This document shows positions 1 through 9,186 of a stretch of 64,000 nt of DNA, one piece after another. Each line of letters begins with the position of its first letter. The first letter of the stretch is position 1. The position numbers and the translations under genes are program-made. The notes below the pieces were generated by a model. That model did not search any database. It had not been told where the DNA came from and worked only from the letters and a program-made list of their open reading frames with translations. Source of the DNA: Flavilitoribacter nigricans DSM 23189 = NBRC 102662. GTDB lineage: Bacteria; Bacteroidota; Bacteroidia; Chitinophagales; Saprospiraceae. Location: NCBI RefSeq assembly GCF_002646595.1, contig NZ_PDUD01000025.1, forward strand, positions 62,001 through 126,000, read 5' to 3'.

Positions 1-1
1 C

Positions 2-1009
2 GACCCCATAAAGATCGAGTCCTATACCGGATATGCCTCCCAGGACCGCATGTTTCTCAAAGGTCGCGTACTGGAAGATGATAATATCATGGTCACCAAA
101 AGCTACGAAGAACTCAAAAGAATTTTCTACAGTTTTAAACGCTTCGAAACCGACGAAATACCGGGCGTGAAAGTATTGCTCTATCTCGATGATCACGAAT
201 TTCAGGTATATACCGACGAAGAAGGATTTTATACCCTGGATATAGCCACACCGGATTCCATCAACGTGAAGCCGGGCGAATGGATCAGAGGGTACGCCGA
301 ACTGCCCGATATTGTGGGCGATGACGGCCCCGTCCGTGGTACCATTAAACTGAGGGTGCCGGATAGTGAAGCCAGTTACGGAGTGATCAGCGATATTGAT
401 GATACCATCCTGCAGACCCACGTTACCTCTCTTTTTCAGTTGAAAATGATGTTTGTTACGCTGTTTAAGGAAGCTTCTCAGCGGCTGGCGATGGAGGGTA
501 TGGTAGAATTGTACCAGGAAATGTCGACCACTCCGGTAGGCGGGAAAAATCCGTTTTTCTACGTCTCGAACTCTCCCTGGAATATCTATCCGATGCTGGT
601 CGAATTTCTGAAGTTGAATGAATTGCCTTCCGGTCCGGTTCTTTTACGTGATTTCGGTTTTGGCATGCTCCACCAGAATGAAGGTTACCGGGGCCATAAG
701 ATCGAGACGATCAGTCATATTTTCCGTGCTTATCCGGATATGCAATTCATCCTTTTCGGCGATAGTGGCTCCAAGGATGCCGACGTCTATCTCAATCTGG
801 CCCTGGAATTCCCGGATCAGATCAAAACGATTTATATCCGCCATCTGAAAGATACCAAAAACGCCCGTCGGGTGGCCAATCTCATCAACCAGAAAGGTGA
901 AGTGGACGCCATCATCATCGATAGTACCCGGGAGATCGCAGCGGATGCCCGCGAAAAAGGATACGTGAGCGAAAAGTTTGTACTCACGGAAGTCGAAGCC
1001 GACGAATAG
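2..1009 (+). CDS. App1-family phosphatidate phosphatase (DUF2183), 5' end cut by window edge
   Basis: The reading frame is open to the left edge with no stop, and the residues before the first in-window ATG (position 50) look like the start of the App1 domain (a YTGYASQDR stretch before FLKGRVLED), so the gene begins outside the window. The C-terminal part carries the haloacid-dehalogenase-like DxDxT motif (SDIDDTI, around in-window residue 115) and the later FGDSGSKDADVY motif typical of App1/DUF2183 proteins. Yeast App1 dephosphorylates phosphatidate, so a phospholipid phosphatase role is expected here, but no bacterial substrate can be read from sequence. It is followed after 160 bases by the metallophosphoesterase-barrel gene on the same strand. 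The family is clear and the physiological role is not. Confidence 0.85.
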   Translation, partial: DPIKIESYTGYASQDRMFLKGRVLEDDNIMVTKSYEELKRIFYSFKRFETDEIPGVKVLLYLDDHEFQVYTDEEGFYTLDIATPDSINVKPGEWIRGYAELPDIVGDDGPVRGTIKLRVPDSEASYGVISDIDDTILQTHVTSLFQLKMMFVTLFKEASQRLAMEGMVELYQEMSTTPVGGKNPFFYVSNSPWNIYPMLVEFLKLNELPSGPVLLRDFGFGMLHQNEGYRGHKIETISHIFRAYPDMQFILFGDSGSKDADVYLNLALEFPDQIKTIYIRHLKDTKNARRVANLINQKGEVDAIIIDSTREIAADAREKGYVSEKFVLTEVEADE

Positions 1010-1169
1010 GCCATTTTCAAACCTGTGCTGCGGTGTTCCGCAGCACCTCCTTTTCCCTTCTCCCCGCATGCTATTGTTTGTCCATTCCTCCCCTTGGTCC
1101 CGCTATCCAGGCCCGGACCGAACCTTAAACCACTTATAAAGATTAATAAAGCAGACCGAATTAATAAAT

Positions 1170-4100
1170 ATGCGACAGAAAATTATAACAGCTATTGTTT
1201 TAAGTGTGTTGTTGGCCAGCTGTGCCAACTACCGTTTGAATTATGCCCCGGAAGTTGAAAACTGGGAGCAGGAGAGCACCGCGCCCGACTCCGAACAACC
1301 GTATTCCCTCTATTTGATCGGAGATGTCGGCGAAGCCTCCAAAAAAGGAACCGTCAGCGGCTACGATCTGCTGGTGCGCCACCTGGACAATCGTAACGAA
1401 GAAAGCGGCATTATCTTTCTGGGTAATAACCTGGACCGCAAAAAGAAAAAAACTTCCAAAGACGATCTGGAAAAAGAACTACTGGGCCGTCTGGAAAAGA
1501 TCAAGGATTTTCCGGGCGATCTGTTTTTCCTGCCCGGAGAGAGTGACTGGGCCATCGACGGACTGGAAGGTATCGATTGGCAACAGGAACTGATCGAAGA
1601 CTATCTGGACCGGGATGACATCTGGGTACCCAAACCCGGCTGCAGCGGCCCGGAAGAGATCGATTTGACCGAAAATGTCGTCTTACTGCTGGCGGATTCT
1701 GAATGGTATCTGCGCGACTGGGAAGGAGAGATCGATATCAATAACGACTGTGATGTGAAAAGCCGGGACGTATTTCGCTGGCTGGTTAACGAAGAGATGA
1801 AAAGCAATCGTCATAAGAATACGGTCGTCGCTATGCACCATCCGCTGATCAGCTACGGTCCGCACGGCGGTTCCCACCATATTAAAGAACACCTGTTCCC
1901 TCTGACGGCTGTTAACGAAAACCTCTACGTACCGCTGCCCATAGTGGGCTCCTTAACTACTTTCCTGAGAGCCAGTATTGGCAACCGCCGCGATATCGTC
2001 CATCCGGTTTACCAGGAGTTGGTCGATGCTTTTATGAATCCGGCCCGGCAGAACGGTCGTTTTATTTTTGCCGGAGCCCACGATCAAAGTCTGCAACATA
2101 TCGAGCGCGACAGTCAGGTATTCATCGTCAGTGGTGCGGGAAGTAGCAAGACTACCGCAGTACATACCGGAAAAGACTCCGATTTCGCCTATAGCCGCCC
2201 GGGATTTTCCAAAATCGATTTTTACGAAAATGGCTCGGCCTGGGTAGAATACTGGGTGACTGATCCTTACGAAAAGGACGGTAAACTGGTCTACAGAAAA
2301 CAGATCAAAGAGCCTTTCCCGGAAAAAGTAGATCCTCCCGAGCCATATTTTGATCCCATTGCTCCCGGGGAGACCGTAAAAGTGAATGTCAGCGATCGCA
2401 ATTACCAGCGAGGTGGCTTCTGGCGCTTTTTGTTCGGTGAGCACTATCGCGATGTGTACCACGCTGAGATTGAAGTTCCCTTGTTTGACCTTACGCGGTT
2501 TAACGGTGGGGTAGAGCCCGTCAAACGCGGTGGTGGCGCACAAACCAATTCATTGCGCCTGGAAGATAAAGCCGGCCGTCAGTATAATCTGCGGTCAATT
2601 GATAAGGATGCTACCCGCACCGTACCCTATCCCTTTAATAAATCGGTAGTATTGGGTCTGGTAGAGGATAATTTCAGTGCCTCCCATCCCCTGGGTGCCC
2701 TGGCTTCAGCTAAACTTTCCGAAGTAGTGGATATCCCCCATACCAAGCCACAGGTAGTTTACCTGCCCCGACAAGCGGCCCTCGGTGACTACAATGATGA
2801 CTATGCTGACGCTTTATATCTCATAGAAGAGCGACCGGATGATGAAGTGTGGGAGGACGACGAATCCTACGGCTTTCCGGAAGACATTGAAGATACGGAA
2901 GGTATGCTGGAAGAAATCCATGAAGATCACGATCGTGTACTGGATGATGAGATGCTGGTTTTTTACCGCCTCTTCGATATGATGATCGGGGACTGGGACC
3001 GGCACGACGACCAGTGGCAATGGGGGCAACACGACGAGGACAGTCTGACGGTTTACAGGCCGATCCCCCGCGACCGGGATCAGGTCTTCAGCCATTACGA
3101 TGGAGCTTCTGGTTTTTTGGTACGTCAAACGGCGCCTGTCGCCAAGCAGTTCAAGCCATTCCGGGCGCGTATCCGAAATACCAAATGGGATAACTACGGT
3201 GCCCATTTCCTCGATCAAACCATGCTTACGGGCCTGGAGTGGTCGGATTGGGAAGCTGCGGTAAAGCACCTGCAGGAAGCCTTTACGGATGAGGTTATTG
3301 CTAAAGCCTTGAAAGATGCCTGGCCCGAGAGTATCTATTCCATTAGCGGGCCGGAAATACTCCGCAAAACGATATCCCGTCGGGACCAACTTATGGATGC
3401 AGCCCGGGAGCGTTATCTGTTCCTCGCGCGGCGTGTAGATGTGGTCGGTACTACGGAACGCGATCTCTTTTTAGTGGAACAGCTGGATAATGACCGGATC
3501 CGGGTGCGGGTATACGATACCAATGATGAGCGGGAAAAAGAATTTCTTTTTTTCGACCGTACCTTTCTGAAAAAGGAAACTAAAGAGATCAGTCTATATG
3601 CACTGGATGATGAAGATGTTTTTGAGTTAAAAGGAAACGGTAAAGGTGGTCCGCGATTGAACCTGCTTGGAGGTTTGGGTGAGGATATTTACGAAAATGA
3701 TGGAATGGACCTGCCCATGCATATTTACGATACCGATGAAGAAGAGAAGACCGAGATCAAAGGAGATAATGGCTTTACCCGCCACCTCAGCGATGATCCG
3801 ACAAAAAATATTTATGATCGTAAAGCACCGGCTTACGAATACAATTTCGGAAGTTATTTCCCCAGTTTTGCCTTCAATCCCGAAGACGGACTTTTCCTGG
3901 GATTTAACGCCAAGTATACGACCTATGGATTTAAAAAGGCGCCGTTTGCCAGTCTGCAAAACCTGAATGTGGGTTTTGCCCTGCAAACGAAAGGGGTGGT
4001 CCTGAATTATAAAGGCATCTTCACCGATCTTTTCGGACTCTGGGATTTTCAACTGGGACTGGATGCACAGACCCCGCTCTACACCAATAATTTCTACGGT

Positions 4101-4913
4101 TATGGAAACAATACCGTCGACTTCCAGGTCACTGAGGACCGGGACCGCGATTACCACCGCATCCGCCTGGCCAAAGCCAGTCTTTATCCGGCCCTGTTGC
4201 GTAAATACAATTCCGGCGCCACCTTGGAATTTGGTCCGACCCTGGAATATTTCCAGCTGGATAACAGTACCGACCGTTTTATCGGTACTATCGAAGAGTC
4301 ACTGCCGGGCGATATATTCGAACCTAAATGGTACGGTGGCGTGCGCGGGATCTATAACTACCGCAATCAGGACGATAATATCCGGCCTACGCGGGGGATT
4401 GCCGCGAAGGTGACCGGTGGCTGGAAAAAACAGTTCAGTGTACCGGGGCAGCAGTTCTCCTACCTAAATGCTTCATTCTCGTTCTATCAAAAACTGGAGC
4501 CGAAGGGTCGCATCGTATTCGCTACCCGGGTGGGAGTTGATCACCGCTTCAACGATCGCTTCGAATTCTACCAGGCCTCTACCATTGGCGGATCGGGCCC
4601 GGAGGCTAATTTCCGGGGTTTAAGACGGGATCGTTTTACGGGTAGATCGGCATTTTATCAGAATATTGATCTGCGGGTAACGATCCTGAATTCCGGTGAT
4701 TGGGCATTACCCATGTCAGTGGGTATACTCGGTGGTTTTGATCACGGCCGGATCTGGAGCCAGGCCGACGAAACCCAGGGTGGACGTTGGCATTCCAGCT
4801 ACGGCGGTGGACTTTGGCTGAGCCCGCTCAATATATTTATGCTGAATTTATCCGTCTTCCGGAATGAAGCGGATCAGTACCAGTTTACCGTTCTGGGATC
4901 GTACTTCTTCTAA
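1170..4913 (+). CDS. Giant surface lipoprotein: degenerate metallophosphoesterase + kinase-like middle + beta-barrel
   Basis: The 1247-residue protein opens with a lipoprotein signal (LSVLLASC, Cys18). Residues about 45-350 follow the calcineurin/purple-acid-phosphatase layout: GDVGE (51-55), GNN (85-87), GESD (123-126), HH (223-224) and AHDQ (303-306). The usual residues would be GD, GDN, GNHD and GHxH, so several metal ligands are replaced. Residues about 440-640 contain a glycine-rich KRGGGAQTNSLRL segment, LRSIDKD, IGDWDRHDDQW and PIPRDRDQVF, an order that resembles FAM20/CotH-like atypical kinases. From about residue 880 to the C-terminal FF it reads as alternating beta strands with an FRGLRRDRF motif like that of Omp85/surface-antigen barrels. 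Metallophosphoesterase-surface antigen fusions are known in Bacteroidota; the kinase reading is inference. It probably sits in the outer membrane. No partner gene is evident. Confidence 0.8.
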   Translation: MRQKIITAIVLSVLLASCANYRLNYAPEVENWEQESTAPDSEQPYSLYLIGDVGEASKKGTVSGYDLLVRHLDNRNEESGIIFLGNNLDRKKKKTSKDDLEKELLGRLEKIKDFPGDLFFLPGESDWAIDGLEGIDWQQELIEDYLDRDDIWVPKPGCSGPEEIDLTENVVLLLADSEWYLRDWEGEIDINNDCDVKSRDVFRWLVNEEMKSNRHKNTVVAMHHPLISYGPHGGSHHIKEHLFPLTAVNENLYVPLPIVGSLTTFLRASIGNRRDIVHPVYQELVDAFMNPARQNGRFIFAGAHDQSLQHIERDSQVFIVSGAGSSKTTAVHTGKDSDFAYSRPGFSKIDFYENGSAWVEYWVTDPYEKDGKLVYRKQIKEPFPEKVDPPEPYFDPIAPGETVKVNVSDRNYQRGGFWRFLFGEHYRDVYHAEIEVPLFDLTRFNGGVEPVKRGGGAQTNSLRLEDKAGRQYNLRSIDKDATRTVPYPFNKSVVLGLVEDNFSASHPLGALASAKLSEVVDIPHTKPQVVYLPRQAALGDYNDDYADALYLIEERPDDEVWEDDESYGFPEDIEDTEGMLEEIHEDHDRVLDDEMLVFYRLFDMMIGDWDRHDDQWQWGQHDEDSLTVYRPIPRDRDQVFSHYDGASGFLVRQTAPVAKQFKPFRARIRNTKWDNYGAHFLDQTMLTGLEWSDWEAAVKHLQEAFTDEVIAKALKDAWPESIYSISGPEILRKTISRRDQLMDAARERYLFLARRVDVVGTTERDLFLVEQLDNDRIRVRVYDTNDEREKEFLFFDRTFLKKETKEISLYALDDEDVFELKGNGKGGPRLNLLGGLGEDIYENDGMDLPMHIYDTDEEEKTEIKGDNGFTRHLSDDPTKNIYDRKAPAYEYNFGSYFPSFAFNPEDGLFLGFNAKYTTYGFKKAPFASLQNLNVGFALQTKGVVLNYKGIFTDLFGLWDFQLGLDAQTPLYTNNFYGYGNNTVDFQVTEDRDRDYHRIRLAKASLYPALLRKYNSGATLEFGPTLEYFQLDNSTDRFIGTIEESLPGDIFEPKWYGGVRGIYNYRNQDDNIRPTRGIAAKVTGGWKKQFSVPGQQFSYLNASFSFYQKLEPKGRIVFATRVGVDHRFNDRFEFYQASTIGGSGPEANFRGLRRDRFTGRSAFYQNIDLRVTILNSGDWALPMSVGILGGFDHGRIWSQADETQGGRWHSSYGGGLWLSPLNIFMLNLSVFRNEADQYQFTVLGSYFF

Positions 4914-4936
4914 TGAAAAGATGAGAAATGAAACAT

Positions 4937-4960
4937 GAGTCCTGAATTTTTTCAGGACTC
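4937..4960 (+). terminator. Hairpin after the metallophosphoesterase-barrel gene
   Basis: A perfect 9-bp stem (GAGTCCTGA / TCAGGACTC) with a six-base loop lies 24 bases past the stop codon. The T-run is in the loop rather than after the stem, so it is an imperfect intrinsic terminator. Confidence 0.4.
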
Positions 4961-4966
4961 AAAAAT

Positions 4967-5133
4967 GACCTCGTAGAGGTTAAACATTCGTAGAAAAATA
5001 GTCGAAATGCTGATTTCGACCTCAGGGAGGTCGCACAACATAGAGCAATGTGGTAAATGTGCGACCTCCCTGAAGTCGGAAAACGCTTATCCAGGCTAAA
5101 TTCCACGAATATTAGACCTCTCTGAGGTTATAC
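4967..5133. repeat. REP-like cluster of four GACCTC-N3-GAGGTC palindromes
   Basis: Four short palindromic units of the form GACCTC...GAGGTC (one or two variant bases each) are centred near 4974, 5027, 5068 and 5123. The middle two are also arranged as a long inverted repeat: 5017-5037 and 5058-5078 match over 21 bases with one mismatch. The spacing of 41-55 bases and alternating orientation resemble REP/BIME elements, which are usually mobilised by RAYT-type transposases. No such transposase is in the window. The cluster sits between convergent genes. Confidence 0.65.
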
Positions 5134-5172
5134 ACCGCCTTTTATCAAATCCGGGGGTGATTCATATTTTAT

Positions 5173-5823
5173 TCATTGGATCGAAAGCTGTCCCGGCAAA
5201 TAGAGCAGGGGATTCACCGGTTTTTTCTGACTTGGATAAAGGCAGAAGTGCAAATGCGGACCGGCATTGATAGCATTGCCCGTATTGCCCACCGTTCCGA
5301 TCAGATCACCGGCTTTGACCGTTTGTCCTTCCCGGACGAGTTGGGCGTGTAGATGGGCGTAGTAAACTTTCCATCCGTTTTCGAGGAGCATCCAGATCTG
5401 CTTACCGCCGCTGCCACCTTCCTTGACCTTTTCGATCTTTCCGTCGGCAACTGCCAGTATAGCCGTACCCCGCGGCGCACCGATGTCCACACCTTCGTGT
5501 CTGCGTTTGCCGCCTTCTCTGGGATCTCCAAAATAAGATATAATATTCTCCAGGCCTTTGCCCTTTACGGGAAAGACCAACTGCACCGGTTGTCTGGGGG
5601 TGGTCCCGTTGGCGGGACTATTTTTCTGATCTGCTTTTACTACCTGCTCTGCGGGAACCTCCGGCTTGTGTTTAACCTTTTGGTTCACCAATACACTTTC
5701 AGGTTGGTTTTGGGCGAGCGCTTCGGCTTCGAGGCGCTGGGCTTTCTTCTGAATGGCCCATGGCCACAAATAGCAGACTCCCAAGAACAGTGCTACTGAA
5801 AAGATAACTGAGCGTTTCTGCAA
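5173..5823 (-). CDS. M23-family metallopeptidase (LytM-type), membrane-anchored
   Basis: A 216-residue protein with an N-terminal hydrophobic segment (residues 5-22), a variable linker rich in Lys, Gln and Pro (30-80) and a C-terminal LytM domain. The zinc-site signature is complete: HEGVD (H109, D113), AHLH (157-159) and GPHLHF (190-193), so it should be an active endopeptidase cutting peptidoglycan peptide cross-links from the periplasmic face. It stands alone: the downstream side is the REP-like cluster, and upstream is the terminator of the HlyD/TolC operon on the same strand. Alternatively it could serve as a regulator of an amidase, as NlpD does, but the intact zinc ligands argue against that. 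Confidence 0.9.
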   Translation of the reverse strand: MQKRSVIFSVALFLGVCYLWPWAIQKKAQRLEAEALAQNQPESVLVNQKVKHKPEVPAEQVVKADQKNSPANGTTPRQPVQLVFPVKGKGLENIISYFGDPREGGKRRHEGVDIGAPRGTAILAVADGKIEKVKEGGSGGKQIWMLLENGWKVYYAHLHAQLVREGQTVKAGDLIGTVGNTGNAINAGPHLHFCLYPSQKKPVNPLLYLPGQLSIQ

Positions 5824-5921
5824 AATTTTCTCCTTTTTGTTTGTTTGCGCATTTATAACAACGAAATAGATGGAAAATTTGGCTAAAAACCGGGTTTTAA
5901 GAAAATTTTATCGTTTAGAGC

Positions 5922-5968
5922 AAAAAAATACCCGGTATCCGAAATAAAATAGCTTCGGATACCGGGTA
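5922..5968 (-). terminator. Strong intrinsic terminator of the HlyD/TolC operon
   Basis: A perfect 15-bp stem (5929-5943 with 5954-5968) and 10-base loop is followed on the minus strand by seven T residues (A-run at 5922-5928). It lies about 55 bases past the stop of the HlyD-family gene. Confidence 0.9.
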
Positions 5969-6021
5969 ATGTTAAAATTTTTATCCCTGCAGCCAGCGGC
6001 TGGAGCGAGGGAATAGTATGT

Positions 6022-7428
6022 TTAATTCTGGTCGTAGAATTTATCAGGATCTACGCGGATCACCTTATCGCCGGATTTCAGCTTCCGGGCAACCGCTGAA
6101 TAGGGGCCGATCACAATATCGTCCTCTACTTTCAGACCACTGACGATCTCGATGTAGGTATCGTCCTGAATACCGGTAGCCACTACGGCTTTACCCACCG
6201 TATCTGCGGGCGTCACCAGGAATATGACTTCTTCCAGTTCCTCGCGGGCTTTCTGATCGTCATTATCCTGATCATCGGAAACCAGTTTGGCGTTGCTGTT
6301 CTTTTTGCTTTCCTCTTTTTCCCGGGTAGTTACGGCCTGAATAGGTACACTGGGTACGTTTTCCTTGATCTCCGTAGTAATGTCTACGGAAGCGGACATT
6401 CCCGGACGGAAAGGATACTGCTTTTGCGGAGTGATCAGATCTTGGTAAGATTCAGGGCTGAGGCGAATACGAACTTCGAAGTTCGTCACCTGATCGCTCG
6501 TTAAAGAAGCCGTAGCCGTGGCGGTCCCGGAGGCCGAGTGAGCGATCTGGCTCACTTTTCCTTTAAACTTCCGGCCGAGGTAGGCATCGATCTCGATCTC
6601 GGTTTCATCACCGAGGGTTACACGGGGGATATCGTTCTCACTGACATCTACCCGAACTTCCATCACGCTCAGATCGGCGATCCGCATCATTTCTGTACCG
6701 GTCATCTGAATGGTACCTACTACGCGTTCGCCCTGCTCTACATTCAGCATGGAAACGATACCCGAAGTAGGCGCGTAGATCGTGGTCCGGCGCAGTGAGG
6801 TTTGCAGTTCCCGCAGGGTAGCCTGAGAGCTTTCCACCTGAAACTGGGAAGCGCGCACGCTTTCCTGCGCAGCACTGATGTTGGCCTCAGCGGCAGCCAG
6901 GTTGGCTTCCAGTCCCCGCAGAGAGGACAAAGAGGCCTGAAAATCCGCTTCGGAGATCACACCGTCTTTGATCAGTTTCTCATTCCGTTCGTGAATTTCC
7001 CGCGCGTTGGTCAGCTGGGCGGTGATCTGGGCCTTCTGGGCTTTGAGTTGTTCGATCTGAGATTTGGAGTTCGCTACCTGTGCTTTGGCTGCATTAACTC
7101 CGGCAACCCCCCGCTCAACCTGTGACTGGTAGGCATCGGGGTCGATCTTAGCCAACAGCTGGCCCTGTACCACGGAGTCGCCTTCTTCAACGTACAGCTC
7201 AACGATCTCTCCGGATACATCCGAACTGATCTTTACTTCGACTTCCGGGAAAACTTTCCCACTGGCAGAGACCTGCTCTTTAATGGTGCGGTTTTCAACT
7301 TTTTCCACCATCACCCGTTCACCGTCCTCTTTGTTGCTGTTCTTGATGATCATACCGACAACAAGGACTGCAATGAGGCCGACCAGGATGTAGATGATCG
7401 TATTTCTTTTGCCTGTACGTTTCGCCAT
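6022..7428 (-). CDS. HlyD/MacA-type periplasmic adaptor of an efflux or export system
   Basis: A 468-residue membrane fusion protein. A single transmembrane helix (about 10-28) anchors it in the inner membrane. Next come a biotinyl-lipoyl-like half (VSGEIVELYVEEGDSVVQGQLLAKID), a long helical hairpin of about 100 residues rich in Ala, Gln and Glu (about 95-205), the second lipoyl half (YAPTSGIVSMLNVEQGE), a beta-barrel and a membrane-proximal domain. Adaptors of this kind bridge an inner-membrane pump and a TolC channel. The TolC-family gene lies 33 bases upstream on the same strand, so the two are co-transcribed. No pump (RND or MacB-type ABC) is in this operon, so the third component must be encoded elsewhere. 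Confidence 0.9.
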   Translation of the reverse strand: MAKRTGKRNTIIYILVGLIAVLVVGMIIKNSNKEDGERVMVEKVENRTIKEQVSASGKVFPEVEVKISSDVSGEIVELYVEEGDSVVQGQLLAKIDPDAYQSQVERGVAGVNAAKAQVANSKSQIEQLKAQKAQITAQLTNAREIHERNEKLIKDGVISEADFQASLSSLRGLEANLAAAEANISAAQESVRASQFQVESSQATLRELQTSLRRTTIYAPTSGIVSMLNVEQGERVVGTIQMTGTEMMRIADLSVMEVRVDVSENDIPRVTLGDETEIEIDAYLGRKFKGKVSQIAHSASGTATATASLTSDQVTNFEVRIRLSPESYQDLITPQKQYPFRPGMSASVDITTEIKENVPSVPIQAVTTREKEESKKNSNAKLVSDDQDNDDQKAREELEEVIFLVTPADTVGKAVVATGIQDDTYIEIVSGLKVEDDIVIGPYSAVARKLKSGDKVIRVDPDKFYDQN

Positions 7429-7461
7429 GGTTCAAAATTTAGTAGTGAGATTTCTTTCTGA

Positions 7462-8910
7462 TTAGTCGATCTGGATCTCCCGACCGAGATAAAAGTCGAC
7501 AACTTTCAAATTAAATAAATATTGGTATTTGGCCTGTATCAGATTTACTTTAGCCCGATCCAGGTTATTAGTTGCAGTAGTGTATTCCAGGGAGTTGATC
7601 GCCCCCAGGTCAAAGCGTTTTTGTGCATTGTCAAAAGCAGCCTGAGCGGCTTCCACGGAACGCTGGCTGGCCTGATAGGATTCCCGGGCCGCCTGGGCAT
7701 CAGCGATGGAACGCTGGACATCAGATTTCAGGTTCTGTTTGATCTGACGATTGTTCAGCTCGGTGTTCTCCATATTGATACGTGCCCGCTGCATATTGAC
7801 CCGGTTCACGTGGTTGTTATAAATAGGCACACTGAGCGAAAGAAAGATCGACTGACCGAAGTTTTGACTCAACTGATCGGTAAACGGAATGTCCTGATAG
7901 CCATCATTTCTTGTTTCCGGAAATTGTACGCTTACCGGCATGTCATTGACGATCACGGTGAAAGGCGTACCGAACTCAGTCCGTTGATTGATCGGCGCGT
8001 TGAAGTCCTGGAACCGGTTGGAAAAATTGGTGCTGAGGCTACCGCTTAGTCGCAGGCTCGGCAAAATGTTGCCCTTGGCGATCTTTTCATCCAGAAGTGC
8101 GCTTTGCAATCTCAATTCTCCGGCTTCGATCTGGGGTTGTGTACCCAGAGCTGTTGTGTATACCTGTTCTACGTCAATGGCTTCGGGATCAGCATCCGTC
8201 GGTACGGTGATTTCCGGTCTTACGATGGTCAGTTCTACCGTAGGGTCCAGTTCCAGCAGTTGTTTAAGGAGCAGGTAATTGATCTTCACGGAATTTCTTG
8301 CCTCGATCACCGCCTGCTGATCCAGCGCTAACTGGGCTACGAAATCGAGTCGGTCATTTACGGGTAGAGAACCGGCATTGATCAGTTTATCCGTTTGTTC
8401 CAGTTGCTTGGTGGATTGAGCTACCTGCTTTTGAGCATTTGCCAATTGTTCCTCGGCGAGGAGTATGTTCAGGTAAGCACCAGCCACCTGAAGCGAAATA
8501 TCATTTGCGGCCGCCAGGGCATCTAAATTCGCCGCCTGCAGATTAATCCTCCCCTGTTCAATGGAGTTATTAATGATATTGCCGTTGTAAAGCGTTACCC
8601 CGCCGCTGATAGAGAAGCTGGTGGTGGCAATACTTTCCGCAATAAAGGAGTTGGTCGCCGGGTTAATGGTTCTACCGAACTGGTAGCCACCACTGGCATT
8701 ACCGTTTACACTGGGGAGCCGCTGCATGCGGTTACCGAGGTCATTGATCTGCGCCAGCTCAACAGTATTCAGGGCCGATTTGACCGTAATACTGTTCTTG
8801 CGGGCATATTCAATGCATTGTTCCAGCGTCCAGGGGCCGGAGGACTGGCTGAAGGCAGTCGAACCTATCGCCAGCGTGAGTAGAGTTAGTAGGGTGATCT
8901 TCTTGAGCAT
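7462..8910 (-). CDS. TolC-family outer-membrane efflux channel
   Basis: A signal peptide (MLKKITLLTLLTLAIGSTAFSQ) precedes WTLEQCIEYARKNS, the usual start of TolC-type outer membrane factors. Two repeated helical halves rich in Asn, Gln and Ala follow, and the protein ends in the typical second TolC repeat (FDLGAINSLEYTTA). I chose the ATG at 8910 rather than one 19 codons upstream because it starts the signal peptide and because the best promoter (8935-8968) overlaps the longer version. The protein would form the trimeric outer-membrane duct that works with the adaptor encoded next. The two-gene operon ends at a strong terminator at 5922-5968. Confidence 0.92.
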   Translation of the reverse strand: MLKKITLLTLLTLAIGSTAFSQSSGPWTLEQCIEYARKNSITVKSALNTVELAQINDLGNRMQRLPSVNGNASGGYQFGRTINPATNSFIAESIATTSFSISGGVTLYNGNIINNSIEQGRINLQAANLDALAAANDISLQVAGAYLNILLAEEQLANAQKQVAQSTKQLEQTDKLINAGSLPVNDRLDFVAQLALDQQAVIEARNSVKINYLLLKQLLELDPTVELTIVRPEITVPTDADPEAIDVEQVYTTALGTQPQIEAGELRLQSALLDEKIAKGNILPSLRLSGSLSTNFSNRFQDFNAPINQRTEFGTPFTVIVNDMPVSVQFPETRNDGYQDIPFTDQLSQNFGQSIFLSLSVPIYNNHVNRVNMQRARINMENTELNNRQIKQNLKSDVQRSIADAQAARESYQASQRSVEAAQAAFDNAQKRFDLGAINSLEYTTATNNLDRAKVNLIQAKYQYLFNLKVVDFYLGREIQID

Positions 8911-8934
8911 AATACCTTCATTTAAAATGTGGCA

Positions 8935-8968
8935 CAAACGTATAAAAGCGCCTACGGATAGCCGCAAA
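8935..8968 (-). promoter_or_regulatory. Bacteroidota-type promoter for the TolC/HlyD operon
   Basis: On the minus strand TTTG (8965-8968) is followed after 22 bases by TACGTTTG (8935-8942), a match to the TAnnTTTG -7 box. The spacing is slightly longer than the usual 19-21. Transcription would begin near 8929, leaving a short leader before the ATG at 8910. Confidence 0.55.
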
Positions 8969-9186
8969 TTTTATATAAATGGAGTTAACTAATGGATGAA
9001 TGGATAATAGACGCTAAGATACTGAAAGTCTGAAGCCCGGCCGCTTTGGGAGCCGAATAAGAATAGCCCAACTCCGGCGATCCCCTCACCTAAGTCGACC
9101 ATATCTCCATATGCGAACGTCCGAAGCCCTTGCGCCCAAAGGTAAGAAAGGCTCAATTTGCCAATGCTCTAATCTCCAACCTGCTG

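Noticed and set aside
8911-9186. tRNA or riboswitch upstream of the TolC operon
   Set aside because: I could not fold a cloverleaf or known aptamer from this stretch.
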